NCBI RefSeq assembly: GCF_040654195.1
Contig: NZ_JBFAHM010000006.1
Span: forward strand, 62,001-126,000
DNA from: Hamadaea sp013361475
GTDB lineage: Bacteria; Actinomycetota; Actinomycetes; Mycobacteriales; Micromonosporaceae
Length of the DNA stretch: 64,000 nt
Direction: 5' to 3'
Under the pieces are notes generated by a model. It searched no databases and was not told the DNA's origin. It saw only the letters and a program-made list of their open reading frames with translations. Every line of letters starts with the position of its first letter. The first letter of the stretch is position 1. Made by a program: the position numbers and the translations under genes. Positions 8,594 through 17,180 of this stretch are shown piece by piece.

Positions 8594-8656
8594 CGTTGTA
8601 TAGGGGAACTGGGTCGAATCTTGGGGCAAGATTCGACCGAGTTCCCTGATCCAGCG
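8594..8656. repeat. 63-nt palindromic repeat, copy 2
   Basis: The right arm (8627-8656) matches the family and ends GATCCAGCG. The left outer arm is degraded, with about five mismatches in its first 18 nt. The inner stem GGTCGAATCTTG with its complement is perfect around a 3-nt GGG loop. The copy sits just past the stop of the CynX-like MFS gene and upstream of the liv operon. Confidence 0.85.
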
Positions 8657-8692
8657 CCGAAGAACAGCGCCGAAGACGGAGCGAGGGGGGAG

Positions 8693-9901
8693 TCAGTCCT
8701 CGATGAAGCGGGGCTTGGCGGCGAAGACTCCGGCGACGCCCTGGACGAGCGCGGCCACGATGAGGAAGCCGATCGGCACGACCCAGCCCGAGGTCGCCGC
8801 GTAGAGCATGCCTACGACGAACGGGCCGAGCGCCGCGATCAGGTAGCCGGTGGACTGGGCGAACGCGGAGAGCGCCACGGTGCCCTCGGAGGTGCGGGCG
8901 CGCATCCCGATCATCGCCAGGGCCAGCGGGAACGCACCCTGGCCGATGGCGAGCAGGACGACCCAGGCGACCGCGCCACCGTGCGGGGCCAGCGCGAGTC
9001 CGACGTAGGAGGCGACCATCGCCACCGACATCCCGAGCACCAGGCTGCGCAGGTTTCGCATCCGTCCGGCGAGCGCCGGCATGAGCAACGCGATCGGCAC
9101 ACCGACTCCGGTCACCCCGGCGAGCAGAAGCCCAGCCGTCGTCGGGCTGTAGTCGGCGTCGCGGAAGATCTGGGCCAGCCAGCCCATGGTGGCGTACCCG
9201 GAGAGGGACTGCGTGCCGAAGTAGACCGCCATCGCCCAGCCGAGCGGCTTGCGACCCGGGTGGACGCGGGCCAGCGCCGCGCCCGATGAACGAGTGCCCG
9301 GCGGCGTACGCCGAAGGCCCGCACGCAGCCAGGGCAGCATCGCGACGACGGCGATCACGGCCCAGACGCCGAGCCCGGCCCGCCAGGACCCGAACGCCTC
9401 GGCGATCGGCACGGAGGCCGCCGCGGCCGCGGTCGTCCCCGCGGTGAGCGTCATCGTGTAGACGCCCGTGACCAGGCCGGCCCGGCCGGGGAAGTACGTC
9501 TTGACCATGACGGGCAGCAGCACGTTGGCGACGGCGATCCCGGCCAGCGCCAGGGCGCTGAGCGCGACGAAGATCGCGGCCGAGTGCGTCGTGGCCCGGA
9601 GCAGTTCGCCGAGGGCGAGCGCGGCCATCGCCCCCACCAGTACGCGAGCCGGCGTGAACCGCCGCGTCAGCCACGGGGTCAGCGCCCCGAACGCGGCGAA
9701 GCTGAGCGCCGGGAGCGTCGTGACGATGCCGGCGAGCGCGCCCGACAGGTGCAGCCCTACGCGTACCTCGTCGAGGAGGGCGCCGAGGCTCGTGATCGCG
9801 GCTCGCAGGTTCAACGCGACGAGGAGGATGCCGACCAGCGCCATCGCGGGCGCCAAGACGTGACGGGAGGGTGCGGGGGCGGTCACGGCTGGCGAACTCA
9901 T
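8693..9901 (-). CDS. MFS transporter, CynX/NimT-like family
   Basis: The 402-residue protein starts at ATG 9901 (MSSPAVTAPAPSRHVLAPAM). It has about 12 hydrophobic segments. LNLRAAITSLGALLDEV in the first helix and the TTLPALSFAAFGALTPWLTRRF loop are characteristic of the CynX/NimT group (cyanate, nitroimidazole and related compounds). It is divergently transcribed from a FadR-type regulator with only 58 nt between the starts, so that regulator probably controls it. The transported compound is not known. A 63-nt palindrome follows its stop. Confidence 0.82.
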   Translation of the reverse strand: MSSPAVTAPAPSRHVLAPAMALVGILLVALNLRAAITSLGALLDEVRVGLHLSGALAGIVTTLPALSFAAFGALTPWLTRRFTPARVLVGAMAALALGELLRATTHSAAIFVALSALALAGIAVANVLLPVMVKTYFPGRAGLVTGVYTMTLTAGTTAAAAASVPIAEAFGSWRAGLGVWAVIAVVAMLPWLRAGLRRTPPGTRSSGAALARVHPGRKPLGWAMAVYFGTQSLSGYATMGWLAQIFRDADYSPTTAGLLLAGVTGVGVPIALLMPALAGRMRNLRSLVLGMSVAMVASYVGLALAPHGGAVAWVVLLAIGQGAFPLALAMIGMRARTSEGTVALSAFAQSTGYLIAALGPFVVGMLYAATSGWVVPIGFLIVAALVQGVAGVFAAKPRFIED

Positions 9902-9959
9902 AGATCCGATCGTAGAATCATGGGACGAATTGTGAAACCGGATGTAAGGACCGACACAG

Positions 9960-10619
9960 ATGAGCCTGCGCTCGGCGTCGCGCCAGACCCTCGTCCCCCA
10001 GGTGGTCGAGCAGCTCCAGGAGCAGATCACCAGCGGCGAATGGCCGGTCGGCACCCGCATCCCGCCCGAACCGGACCTCGTCGCCGCGCTCGGCGTCGGC
10101 CGCAACACCGTCCGCGAGGCGGTGAACGCCCTGGTCCACGCGGGCATCCTCGAACGCCGGCAGGGGTCGGGCACCTACGTGCTCGCCACCGACGAACTCA
10201 CCGGCGCGGCGAGCCGCCGGCTCACCGGCGCGAAGCTCGACGAGGCCGTCGAAGTCCGTCGCGCCTTCGAAGTCGAGGCGGCCCGGCTCGCCGCCCTACG
10301 GCGTACCCCTGAAGACCTGAGACTGCTCGAAGCGGCGCTGGACGCGCGCGAGCGGGCCTGGGCCGACGGAGACGCCGCGTCGTTCGTGGAGGTCGACGCC
10401 CGCTTGCACATGGCGGTGGTCGCGGCCGCGCACAACTCGATGCTGGCCGAGTTGTACGCGTCCTTCGGCGCAGCCCTTCGTGCGAGCCTGAGCGAGCGCA
10501 TCGGCAGCGTGCTCACCCCGGAGAGCTACTGCGACCACAGTGGACTAATCGCGGCGATTCGCGCGGGCGACCCCGTCGCGGCCGCGACCGAAGCAGGGTC
10601 CTATTTGGAGATCGCCTAG
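9960..10619 (+). CDS. GntR family regulator, FadR/FCD subfamily
   Basis: The 219-residue protein has an N-terminal winged helix (QLQEQITSGEWPVGTRIPPEPDLVAALGVGRNTVREAVNALVHAGILERRQGSGTYV split by the usual GntR landmarks) and an all-helical FCD ligand domain. The latter contains the metal-site pattern, with Asp and His in FVEVDARLHMAVVAAAHNSML and a later His in DHSGLIAAI. It is divergent from the CynX-like transporter. The 58-nt gap must contain both promoters, but I could not fix a convincing operator. FCD regulators usually sense small carboxylic acids. Confidence 0.88.
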   Translation: MSLRSASRQTLVPQVVEQLQEQITSGEWPVGTRIPPEPDLVAALGVGRNTVREAVNALVHAGILERRQGSGTYVLATDELTGAASRRLTGAKLDEAVEVRRAFEVEAARLAALRRTPEDLRLLEAALDARERAWADGDAASFVEVDARLHMAVVAAAHNSMLAELYASFGAALRASLSERIGSVLTPESYCDHSGLIAAIRAGDPVAAATEAGSYLEIA

Positions 10620-10660
10620 CCGCGTTTGTCGTTCTTGTTGTTCGGGGTAACCCGAACGAC

Positions 10661-11152
10661 ATGGCAGTGCTCTCTCGATATCGGACCGCCACCGGCGCCG
10701 GCGTCCTCACCGCGCTCGTGCTGGTGCTGGTCTTCGGCAGCCCGTGGTACCGGAACTGGGCCGCCGACCACACGAACCCCGACACCGCCGGCGGCTGGTT
10801 CCTGCGGCTGCTCGGCTGGCCGGCCTGGCGCTTCGACAGCAACGACACCTTCGGCGACGTCCTCGCCGACGACCTGAAGGCGATCCTGCTGATCGTGCTG
10901 ACCGGCGTCTTCCTGATGCTCACGACCGGCCAGCAGCTCGCCCGCGCCCGGGGCACCCTCAGCCAGTTCTTCGCGGGCTGGTCGGCGTACATCTTCGCGG
11001 CGGCGCTCGCCGCACTGCTGACGACCTTCATCCGGAGCAACCCGTCGCTGCTGACGGCGTTCCAGAGCGCCGGGAACGGGGCGCTCTACGGGCTGTTCAC
11101 CGGATGGATCATCGGCATCACCACGCTGGGCCACTGGCGCGGCACGACCTGA
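10661..11152 (+). CDS. Conserved-type membrane protein, function unknown
   Basis: The 163-residue protein has an N-terminal hydrophobic segment (about residues 13-27), a polar stretch with WxRNW and GGWFLRLLGWPAWRFDSNDT, then three more hydrophobic segments near 70-88, 103-122 and 138-153. No catalytic motif or known family is evident. It begins 41 nt after the FadR-type gene and may be co-transcribed. Downstream is a 63-nt palindrome, then the convergent yebC gene. Confidence 0.6.
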   Translation: MAVLSRYRTATGAGVLTALVLVLVFGSPWYRNWAADHTNPDTAGGWFLRLLGWPAWRFDSNDTFGDVLADDLKAILLIVLTGVFLMLTTGQQLARARGTLSQFFAGWSAYIFAAALAALLTTFIRSNPSLLTAFQSAGNGALYGLFTGWIIGITTLGHWRGTT

Positions 11153-11166
11153 TCCCCCACTCATGG

Positions 11167-11229
11167 CTCTGGATCAGGGTTCCCGGTCGAATCTCGCCTC
11201 ATGATTCGACCGGGAACCCTGATCCAGCG
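11167..11229. repeat. 63-nt palindromic repeat, copy 3
   Basis: Perfect 25-bp arms (11169-11193 and 11203-11227), left arm beginning CTGGATCAGGGTTCCC, enclose a 9-nt loop. It lies between convergent genes, where it could serve as a two-way terminator. Its right end is the first unit of a degenerate tandem repeat. Confidence 0.92.
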
Positions 11230-11307
11230 TTCTGCGTACCCGTGGGGAGCGATCCGGCGCTTTGCGTACCCGAGTGATCCAGCGTTCTGCGTACCCGTGG
11301 GGAACGC
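11221..11307. repeat. Tandem repeat, three units built on the palindrome's right end
   Basis: Three units start at 11221, 11251 and 11276 (30, 25 and about 32 nt). Each begins GATCC(A/G)GCG and continues with T-rich bases and TGCGTACCCG. The first GATCCAGCG is the terminal tail of palindrome copy 3, so the tail plus flanking DNA has been multiplied. Confidence 0.8.
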
Positions 11308-12060
11308 TCAGGCGTCGATAGCCGCCATGACGTCGTCCGACACGTCGAAGTTCGCGTACACGTTCTGGACGTCGTCGCAGTCGTCGAGCGCGTCGATCAG
11401 CTTGAAGACCTTCCGCGCCCCCTCCTCGTCCAGCGCCACCTGGACGCTGGGGACGAAGGTGGACTCGGCCGACTCGTAGTCGATCCCGGACTTCTGCAGC
11501 GCCTCGCGTACGCCGACCAGGTCGGTCGACTCCGAGATCACCTCGAACGACTCCCCGAGGTCGTTGACCTCCTCGGCGCCGGCGTCGAGCACCGCGCCCA
11601 GGACGTCGTCCTCGGTCAGGGTGTTCTTCGGGACCAGCACCTGGCCCTTCCGCGTGAACATGTACGCCACCGACCCGGCGTCGGCGAGGTTGCCGCCGTT
11701 GCGGGTCAGCGCCACGCGCACCTCGGTGGCGGCACGGTTGCGGTTGTCGGTGAGGCACTCGATGAGCAGCGCGACGCCGTTCGGCCCGTAGCCCTCGTAC
11801 ATGATCGTCTGCCAGTCGGCGCCGCCGGCCTCCAGGCCGGAGCCCCGCTTGACGGCGCGGTCGATGTTGTCGTTCGGGACGGAACTCTTCTTCGCCTTCT
11901 GGATCGCGTCATAGAGCGTCGGGTTTCCGCCGGGGTCACCACCACCAGTACGCGCCGCGACCTCGATGTTCTTGATGAGGCGGGCGAAGAGCTTGCCACG
12001 CTTGGCGTCGATGGCAGCCTTCTTGTGCTTGGTAGTCGCCCACTTTGAGTGGCCGGACAT
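11308..12060 (-). CDS. yebC: YebC/PmpR family protein
   Basis: The 250-residue protein begins [37 protein letters not shown], the invariant YebC start, and has [13 protein letters not shown] and [26 protein letters not shown]. The family includes DNA-binding regulators and, more recently, factors reported to act on translating ribosomes. It follows pdxT with a 21-nt gap, the usual actinobacterial order. In many actinobacteria ruvC-ruvA-ruvB come next. Here the strand changes and ruv genes are absent from the window. Confidence 0.95.
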   Translation of the reverse strand: MSGHSKWATTKHKKAAIDAKRGKLFARLIKNIEVAARTGGGDPGGNPTLYDAIQKAKKSSVPNDNIDRAVKRGSGLEAGGADWQTIMYEGYGPNGVALLIECLTDNRNRAATEVRVALTRNGGNLADAGSVAYMFTRKGQVLVPKNTLTEDDVLGAVLDAGAEEVNDLGESFEVISESTDLVGVREALQKSGIDYESAESTFVPSVQVALDEEGARKVFKLIDALDDCDDVQNVYANFDVSDDVMAAIDA

Positions 12061-12081
12061 AACCCCTCCGTCGTGTTGCGG

Positions 12082-12717
12082 TCAGACCGCGGACCGCACC
12101 ATGTCCACGAAGTAGCGGTGCAGGCGCAGGTCCCCGGTGAGCTCCGGGTGGAATGAGGTCGCGAGCAGGTTGCCCTGCCGGACCGCGACAATCCTAGCGT
12201 CCGGGCCGTCGCCCACCTGCCCCAGCACCGCGACGTCGCCGATCACCTTCTCCACCCAGGGCGCGCGGATGAACACCGCGGTGACCGGACCGCCCTCGAC
12301 TCCGGCGATCTCGACCGGCGTCTCGAACGAGTCGACCTGGCGGCCGAAGGCGTTACGGCGTACCTGGAGTGCCAGGCCGCCGAAGGAACGCTGATCCGGC
12401 CGGCCGTCGAGGACCTCGTCGGCGAGCATGATCATCCCGGCACACGTCCCGTACGCGGGCAGCCCCGCTCGCAGCCGCTCGCGGATCGGCTCGAAGACCT
12501 CGAACTCCTGGGCCAGGTTGCTCATCGTGGTGGACTCGCCGCCGGGGATGACCAACGCGTCGATCTCGGCGACCTCGCCCGGTCGGCGGACCGGCCGGGC
12601 GATGACGTCGCACTCCGCCAGCGCCGCCAGGTGCTCGCGGAAATCGCCCTGGAGGGCGAGGACCCCGACGACCGGCTGCGCTTCAGGCGATACACGCACG
12701 CGTGTATCGGCACTCAC
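12082..12717 (-). CDS. pdxT: Pyridoxal 5'-phosphate synthase glutaminase subunit PdxT
   Basis: The 211-residue class-I glutaminase has [29 protein letters not shown], the nucleophile Cys in YGTCAGMI and the His/Glu pair in TSFHPEL. It hydrolyses glutamine and channels ammonia to PdxS for vitamin B6 cofactor synthesis. Its ATG overlaps the pdxS stop by 4 nt (ATGA), so the two subunits are coupled. Confidence 0.96.
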   Translation of the reverse strand: MSADTRVRVSPEAQPVVGVLALQGDFREHLAALAECDVIARPVRRPGEVAEIDALVIPGGESTTMSNLAQEFEVFEPIRERLRAGLPAYGTCAGMIMLADEVLDGRPDQRSFGGLALQVRRNAFGRQVDSFETPVEIAGVEGGPVTAVFIRAPWVEKVIGDVAVLGQVGDGPDARIVAVRQGNLLATSFHPELTGDLRLHRYFVDMVRSAV

Positions 12718-13619
12718 CAGCCACGCTCCGCCAGGCGGTGCGGCTGCGGGATCTCGTCGACGTTGATGCCGACCATGGCCTCGCCGAGGCCCCGGGACAC
12801 CTTCGCCAGGACGTCCGGGTCGTCGTGGAACGTGGTGGCCTTGACGATGGCGGCGGCGCGCTGCGCCGGGTTGCCCGACTTGAAGATGCCGGAGCCGACG
12901 AAGACGCCCTCGGCGCCCAGCTGCATCATCATCGCGGCGTCGGCCGGGGTGGCGATGCCGCCCGCGGTGAACAGCACGACCGGCAGCTTGCCCGTCTCCG
13001 CGATCTCCTTGACCAGCTCGTACGGCGCCTGCAGCTCCTTGGCCGCGACGTACAGCTCGTCCTCGGGCAGGCTCGTGAGCCGCTTGATCTCGCCGCGGAT
13101 CTTCCGCATGTGCGTGGTCGCGTTCGAGACGTCGCCGGTGCCGGCTTCGCCCTTCGAGCGGATCATCGCCGCGCCCTCGGTGATCCGGCGCAGCGCCTCA
13201 CCCAGGTTGGTCGCACCGCAGACGAACGGCACGGTGAAAGCCCACTTGTCGATGTGGTTGGCGTAGTCGGCCGGGGTGAGCACCTCGGACTCGTCCACGT
13301 AGTCGACGCCGAGCGCCTGCAGCACCTGGGCCTCGACGAAGTGGCCGATACGGGCCTTGGCCATCACCGGGATCGAGACGGCGCTGATGATCCCGTCGAT
13401 CATGTCGGGGTCCGACATGCGGGACACGCCACCCTGGGCGCGGATGTCGGCGGGGACGCGCTCGAGCGCCATGACGGCGACGGCGCCGGCGTCCTCGGCG
13501 ATCTTGGCCTGCTCGGGGGTGACCACGTCCATGATCACGCCGCCCTTGAGCTGTTCGGCCATGCCGCGCTTGACGCGTGCGGTTCCGGTGACCGCGGCCG
13601 TGCTGACGGATTCGGACAT
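12714..13619 (-). CDS. pdxS: Pyridoxal 5'-phosphate synthase subunit PdxS
   Basis: The 301-residue TIM-barrel synthase starts at ATG 13619 behind an AGGAG site. It has [32 protein letters not shown] in the usual order, [13 protein letters not shown] and [32 protein letters not shown]. The Lys in MAKARIGH is a catalytic lysine. It makes pyridoxal 5'-phosphate from ribose 5-phosphate, glyceraldehyde 3-phosphate and ammonia from PdxT. Longer in-frame extensions upstream lack a ribosome site. Confidence 0.97.
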   Translation of the reverse strand: MSESVSTAAVTGTARVKRGMAEQLKGGVIMDVVTPEQAKIAEDAGAVAVMALERVPADIRAQGGVSRMSDPDMIDGIISAVSIPVMAKARIGHFVEAQVLQALGVDYVDESEVLTPADYANHIDKWAFTVPFVCGATNLGEALRRITEGAAMIRSKGEAGTGDVSNATTHMRKIRGEIKRLTSLPEDELYVAAKELQAPYELVKEIAETGKLPVVLFTAGGIATPADAAMMMQLGAEGVFVGSGIFKSGNPAQRAAAIVKATTFHDDPDVLAKVSRGLGEAMVGINVDEIPQPHRLAERGW

Positions 13620-13863
13620 GGCGGTATCAACTCCTGTCGGATACAAGGGGGGTCTACCAGCGATGTTACGCGTCCGCGAACGGGCCGCCCTACGGCCAAT
13701 CACATCCGGGTGGCCGCCCGTGTGGCGCCAGTCACAAACCGGCCCGCTGCCCGCCTTCCCCACGGCATGTCGATCATGGCCGCAGGGGAATGATCAGGCT
13801 CCTGAGGGCACGACGCGCCGGTCGATCACGACCACTAGTTCATGATCGCGCAAAAGCCGGGGG
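13620..13863. other. Intergenic region before pdxS with a weak hairpin
   Basis: The 244-nt gap holds the pdxS ribosome site and presumably its promoter, with no credible gene. An inverted repeat CGATCA (13823-13828) with TGATCG (13843-13848), enlarged by one wobble pair, lies just after the stop of the gene at 13864. It resembles the GATCATGA hairpin at 19385, and both follow a gene end. Confidence 0.5.
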
Positions 13864-14346
13864 TTAGACGTCGATGTCGAAGTATGACGGGCGCTGGTGG
13901 CGCCGGGCCAGCGCCAGCATCCGCACCATGCGGTGCTCCCGCAGGGTGAGGGCGTCACGGACCGAGTCGGTGTGGACCTGCCGGGCCAGCGCCAGCCGCC
14001 GACCGGCCGCGTCGACCGCCTCCACCAGCGCCGGGTCGGCCTTGGCCGCGGTCACGTCCAGTTCCCGCAGCCGCCGGGTGAGGTCGTTCTCGGCCGCTTC
14101 CCGCTCACCGTTGGGTGCGTCGAGGGCGGCTCGGGCGGCGAGGTAAAGGTCGTCCTGCGGTGTCTCGGCCTGCTCGGCGAGCACCGCCGCAGCGGCCGCG
14201 CGGCGTACCAGCTGGGCGTCGAGCGCTCGCCGGGCCGAGCCGGCCCGCAGGTGGAGCCGGTCGAGCCGGGCGGCGAGCCAGGTGACGTACGTGCCCACAA
14301 GGACGACGACCGCCACGACTCCCACCACCCACGCCACGTCGAGCAT
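13864..14346 (-). CDS. Membrane-anchored helical protein, function unknown
   Basis: The 160-residue protein has one N-terminal transmembrane helix (about residues 5-26), then a highly helical, Ala/Arg/Leu-rich body with likely coiled coil and a short C-terminal tail RPSYFDIDV. I know of no function. It occupies the place between pimA and pdxS where other actinobacteria carry a Nudix gene or similar small genes. It starts 26 nt downstream of the pimA stop and is probably in the same transcript. Confidence 0.7.
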   Translation of the reverse strand: MLDVAWVVGVVAVVVLVGTYVTWLAARLDRLHLRAGSARRALDAQLVRRAAAAAVLAEQAETPQDDLYLAARAALDAPNGEREAAENDLTRRLRELDVTAAKADPALVEAVDAAGRRLALARQVHTDSVRDALTLREHRMVRMLALARRHQRPSYFDIDV

Positions 14347-14372
14347 GGTAGTGGTCGCTCACCCGCGCGGGC

Positions 14373-15518
14373 TCACCCGGCGGTCAACGACTCGTCCGCG
14401 CCGGGCACGACCTTGCCCGGGCTCGCGTCGATCGCCGTCTGGTACACCTCCAGCACGCGCCGCGCGACCACCGGCCAGTCGAACTCCCTCACCACTGCGG
14501 TGGCCTTGGCCGCGAGCTCGGTGCGGCGTCCGGGGTCGTCCAAAAGCTCCGAGATGGTACGCGCAAGGGCGTCCACGTCGCCGTTGGCGAACAACGCACC
14601 GGCCCGGCCCCCGTCGAGCACCCGGCGGAAGGCGTCGAGGTCGCTGGCGACCACGGGAGCCCCGGCCGCCATCGCCTCCGTGAGAATCATCCCGAAGGAC
14701 TCGCCGCCGGTGTTGGGCGCGACGTAGAGGTCGACGCTGCGCAGCATCGTGGCCTTGTCCGGCTCGGACACCTTGCCGAGGAAGGTGAGGCGTTCGCGGA
14801 CGATCGAGGGCAGCTCGATCTCGTCGAGGTCGCTCGGGCCCGCCAGCAGCAGCCGCAGCCCCGGCCGGGCGGGGGCGATCCGGGCGAACGCCTCGGCCAG
14901 CAGCCCGAAGCCCTTGCGGGGCTCGGTGAACCGGCCGAGGAAGCCGATCGCGCCACCCTCGCCCGGCCAGCCGGGCAACGGTTCGGCGGTGGCGAACTTG
15001 GCGACCGCCACCCCGTTCGGGATCTCCACACCACCGCCGCCGAGGTGCTCGACCTGCACCCGGCGGGCGAGATCGCTGACCACGATGCGGCCGGTGATCC
15101 GTTCCAGCACCACCTGCAGGGCGACCTGGGCGGCGGCCATCATCTTCGACCGCGTCATGGCGGTGTGGAAGGTCGCCACGACCGGACCGTCCGCGGCGAG
15201 CACGGCCAGCATCGACAGACTCGGCGTGATCGGCTCGTGGACGTGGAGCACGTCGAACTTCCCGTTGCCCAGCCATTTGCGTACGCGGGCCAGCGAGATC
15301 GGCCCGAACGCCAGCCGCGCCACCGACCCGTTGTAGGGCACGGCGACGGCACGCCCCGCGGCCACCACGTACGCCGGCAGGTCGGCGTCCTCGTCGGCCG
15401 GGGCGAGCACGCTCACCTCGTGCCCGAGCCCGAGCAGCGTCTCGGCCAGGTCCCGAATGTGAAACTGCACCCCACCGGGCACGTCCAGCGAGTACGGGCA
15501 GACGATCCCGATCCGCAC
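14373..15518 (-). CDS. pimA: Phosphatidyl-myo-inositol alpha-mannosyltransferase PimA
   Basis: The 381-residue GT4 enzyme starts at GTG 15518 behind GAGGGGAGGGG; the open frame continues far upstream without meaning. It begins MRIGIVCPYSLDVPGGVQFH, where GGVQ binds the acceptor. It has HVHEPITPS, TFHTAM, FLGRFTEPRKGF and the ESFGMILTEAMAAGAPVVAS donor-binding segment near residues 270-292. It adds the first mannose to phosphatidylinositol at the inner membrane face, starting phosphatidylinositol-mannoside synthesis. Order pgsA-patA-pimA matches the conserved PIM locus. Confidence 0.94.
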   Translation of the reverse strand: MRIGIVCPYSLDVPGGVQFHIRDLAETLLGLGHEVSVLAPADEDADLPAYVVAAGRAVAVPYNGSVARLAFGPISLARVRKWLGNGKFDVLHVHEPITPSLSMLAVLAADGPVVATFHTAMTRSKMMAAAQVALQVVLERITGRIVVSDLARRVQVEHLGGGGVEIPNGVAVAKFATAEPLPGWPGEGGAIGFLGRFTEPRKGFGLLAEAFARIAPARPGLRLLLAGPSDLDEIELPSIVRERLTFLGKVSEPDKATMLRSVDLYVAPNTGGESFGMILTEAMAAGAPVVASDLDAFRRVLDGGRAGALFANGDVDALARTISELLDDPGRRTELAAKATAVVREFDWPVVARRVLEVYQTAIDASPGKVVPGADESLTAG

Positions 15519-15547
15519 TGCCCCTCCCCTCTTCCCGCAGCCCGCGG

Positions 15548-16420
15548 TTATTCGGCCAGCCAGAGCTTCTGCAGCATGTGCCAGTCGGCGGGGTGCTGGG
15601 CGATGCCCTTGGCCAATTCGTCGGCGACCGTCTGAGTCAGCGCTCGCACCCGCTCGGTCAAGGTACCCTCCGGCGGGGGTTCGAGGGGACCGACGAGCCG
15701 TCCCACCGGACGCTCGGGCTCGTACCAGAGGCTCGCCACGAACAGCGGCGCCCCCGTACGCAGCGCCAGCAGCGCCGGACCGGCCGGCATCCGCGCCTTG
15801 CCTCCGAAGAAGCGCACGTCGACGCCCCGCCGCGACAGATCCCGGTCGGCCAGCAGCGGCACGATGTGGTTGTCCTTGAGCGCCTCGACCAGCAGATCGG
15901 TCGTGGGCGCCGAGCCACCCGCCGTCGGGATGATCCGCATCCCCAGACTCTCCCGGTACGCGAGGAAGCGCTGGTAGACGGCCTCCGGCTTCAGCCGCTC
16001 GGCGACCGTCGTCAGGGGCATGCCCATCGCCGTCACCCAGGCTCCCGCCGCGTCCCAGTTCCCCGCGTGCGGCAGCGCCACGATCGCTCCGGTCCCCCGC
16101 TCGCGGGCCTCCCGCAGCATCTCCCAGTGCTCGAGGGCGAATCCGTCCCGCAGCTGCTGCCGAGACAGCGACGGCAGCCGGAACGACTCCATCCAGTAGC
16201 GGGCATAGGAGCGTACGGCGTCGCGGAGCAGCTCGGGCGGCACCGGACCGCCGAGGACCTGCCCGAGGTTGCCCTCCAGCCGGCGTACCCCTGGGCCTTG
16301 ACGACGCACGGCACGATCCGCACCGGCCCGGAAGGCCGCCGCCGCGACCGGCTTGGGCAGGGCCCGTACGACCCGCCAGCCGGCCGCGAACCCGACCTCG
16401 ACGAGCTTGTCGCGGTTCAC
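15548..16420 (-). CDS. patA: Phosphatidylinositol mannoside acyltransferase (PatA type)
   Basis: The 290-residue member of the HtrB/LpxL acyltransferase family has the HxxxxD catalytic motif as His118-AGNW-Asp123, followed by the substrate pocket segments LADRDLSRRGVDVRFFGG and MPAGPALLALRTGAP. It transfers an acyl chain from acyl-CoA to the mannose of PIM1 or PIM2 at the cytoplasmic membrane. Its ATG overlaps the pgsA stop by 4 nt, and pimA follows after 29 nt. Confidence 0.93.
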   Translation of the reverse strand: MNRDKLVEVGFAAGWRVVRALPKPVAAAAFRAGADRAVRRQGPGVRRLEGNLGQVLGGPVPPELLRDAVRSYARYWMESFRLPSLSRQQLRDGFALEHWEMLREARERGTGAIVALPHAGNWDAAGAWVTAMGMPLTTVAERLKPEAVYQRFLAYRESLGMRIIPTAGGSAPTTDLLVEALKDNHIVPLLADRDLSRRGVDVRFFGGKARMPAGPALLALRTGAPLFVASLWYEPERPVGRLVGPLEPPPEGTLTERVRALTQTVADELAKGIAQHPADWHMLQKLWLAE

Positions 16421-17061
16421 GCGGCGTCCTGCGACCCGGCGGCCGGCTGCGCGGCGGCCTGGAGCCGGTCCGACCGGGCGGCCTGGACCATCCGCTGGCC
16501 GATCGTGAAGATCGAGCCGGCGGCGAGCAGCCAGAGCGCGGCGGGCAGGCCCCAGCCGACGCCGGCCGCGGTGAGCAGCGCGCCGACGCCGATGCTGATG
16601 AGCCGCTCGGCCCGCTCGACGAGGCCGACGTTGGCGTCCAGGCCGAGCCCCTCCGCCCGCGCCTTGACGTACGAGACCACCTGCCCGGCAACCAGGCAGA
16701 TGAGCACGGCGACCAGGGTCGGGGTCTCGTCGCGGTAGAAGTACGCCAGCGAGGCGAAGACCATCCCGTCCGCGATCCGGTCCATGGTGGAGTCGAGGAG
16801 CGCGCCGAACTTGCCGGTCTTGTGCTGGGCTCGGGCCAACGCGCCGTCGATGACGTCGGTGAGCGCGCTGAGCGTGACGATCACGACCGCCGCGACCAGG
16901 TGACCCCGGGTCGCGAAGCCGAGGGCGCCCACGCCGACGCCGAGCGTGCCGATGACCGTGACGACGTTGGCCGTCACGCCGACGCGCAGCAGGGCGCGAA
17001 TGAGTGGATCGAAGAGTCGCACGGTGGCGCTCTTGACGGTGACGCTGAGGATCTTCGCCAT
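16417..17061 (-). CDS. pgsA: CDP-alcohol phosphatidyltransferase, phosphatidylinositol phosphate synthase type
   Basis: The 214-residue membrane enzyme contains the complete CDP-alcohol motif: Asp69, Asp72-Gly73, Ala76-Arg77, Gly86, Asp90 and Asp94. It has about six hydrophobic helices. Located directly before patA and pimA, it almost certainly makes phosphatidylinositol phosphate from CDP-diacylglycerol and inositol phosphate, supplying the PIM pathway. In other actinobacteria HIT and thrS lie immediately upstream; here an EF-G2 gene on the opposite strand intervenes. Confidence 0.93.
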   Translation of the reverse strand: MAKILSVTVKSATVRLFDPLIRALLRVGVTANVVTVIGTLGVGVGALGFATRGHLVAAVVIVTLSALTDVIDGALARAQHKTGKFGALLDSTMDRIADGMVFASLAYFYRDETPTLVAVLICLVAGQVVSYVKARAEGLGLDANVGLVERAERLISIGVGALLTAAGVGWGLPAALWLLAAGSIFTIGQRMVQAARSDRLQAAAQPAAGSQDAA

Positions 17062-17180
17062 AGCGGTCTAAAGATAATCGGAGGGTCTGCCGGATCTGTG
17101 TGTCGGGGTTGTTAAGTCGTGGCTCCGGGTGTGGGATCTAGGTATGTGATGTGAGACACACGCTATTCGAGGAGGTTGCG

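Noticed and set aside
8458..8649. Short plus-strand frames containing the palindrome
   Set aside because: They have no ribosome site and end inside palindrome copy 2. Similar peptides appear at every copy only because the DNA is repeated.
9902..9959. FadR-type operator between the CynX-like gene and the GntR gene
   Set aside because: Only weak TCGT/ACGA half-sites are visible; they are not distinguishable from chance.
15519..16691. Upstream extension of pimA giving a 772-residue protein
   Set aside because: The extension is the shadow of patA and pgsA. GTG 15518 with a strong ribosome site and the standard PimA N-terminus defines the start.
17101..17180. Sigma-70-like promoter before EF-G2
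   Set aside because: A TTGTTA box is present, but the nearest -10-like sequences are 20 to 24 nt away, too far to be convincing.
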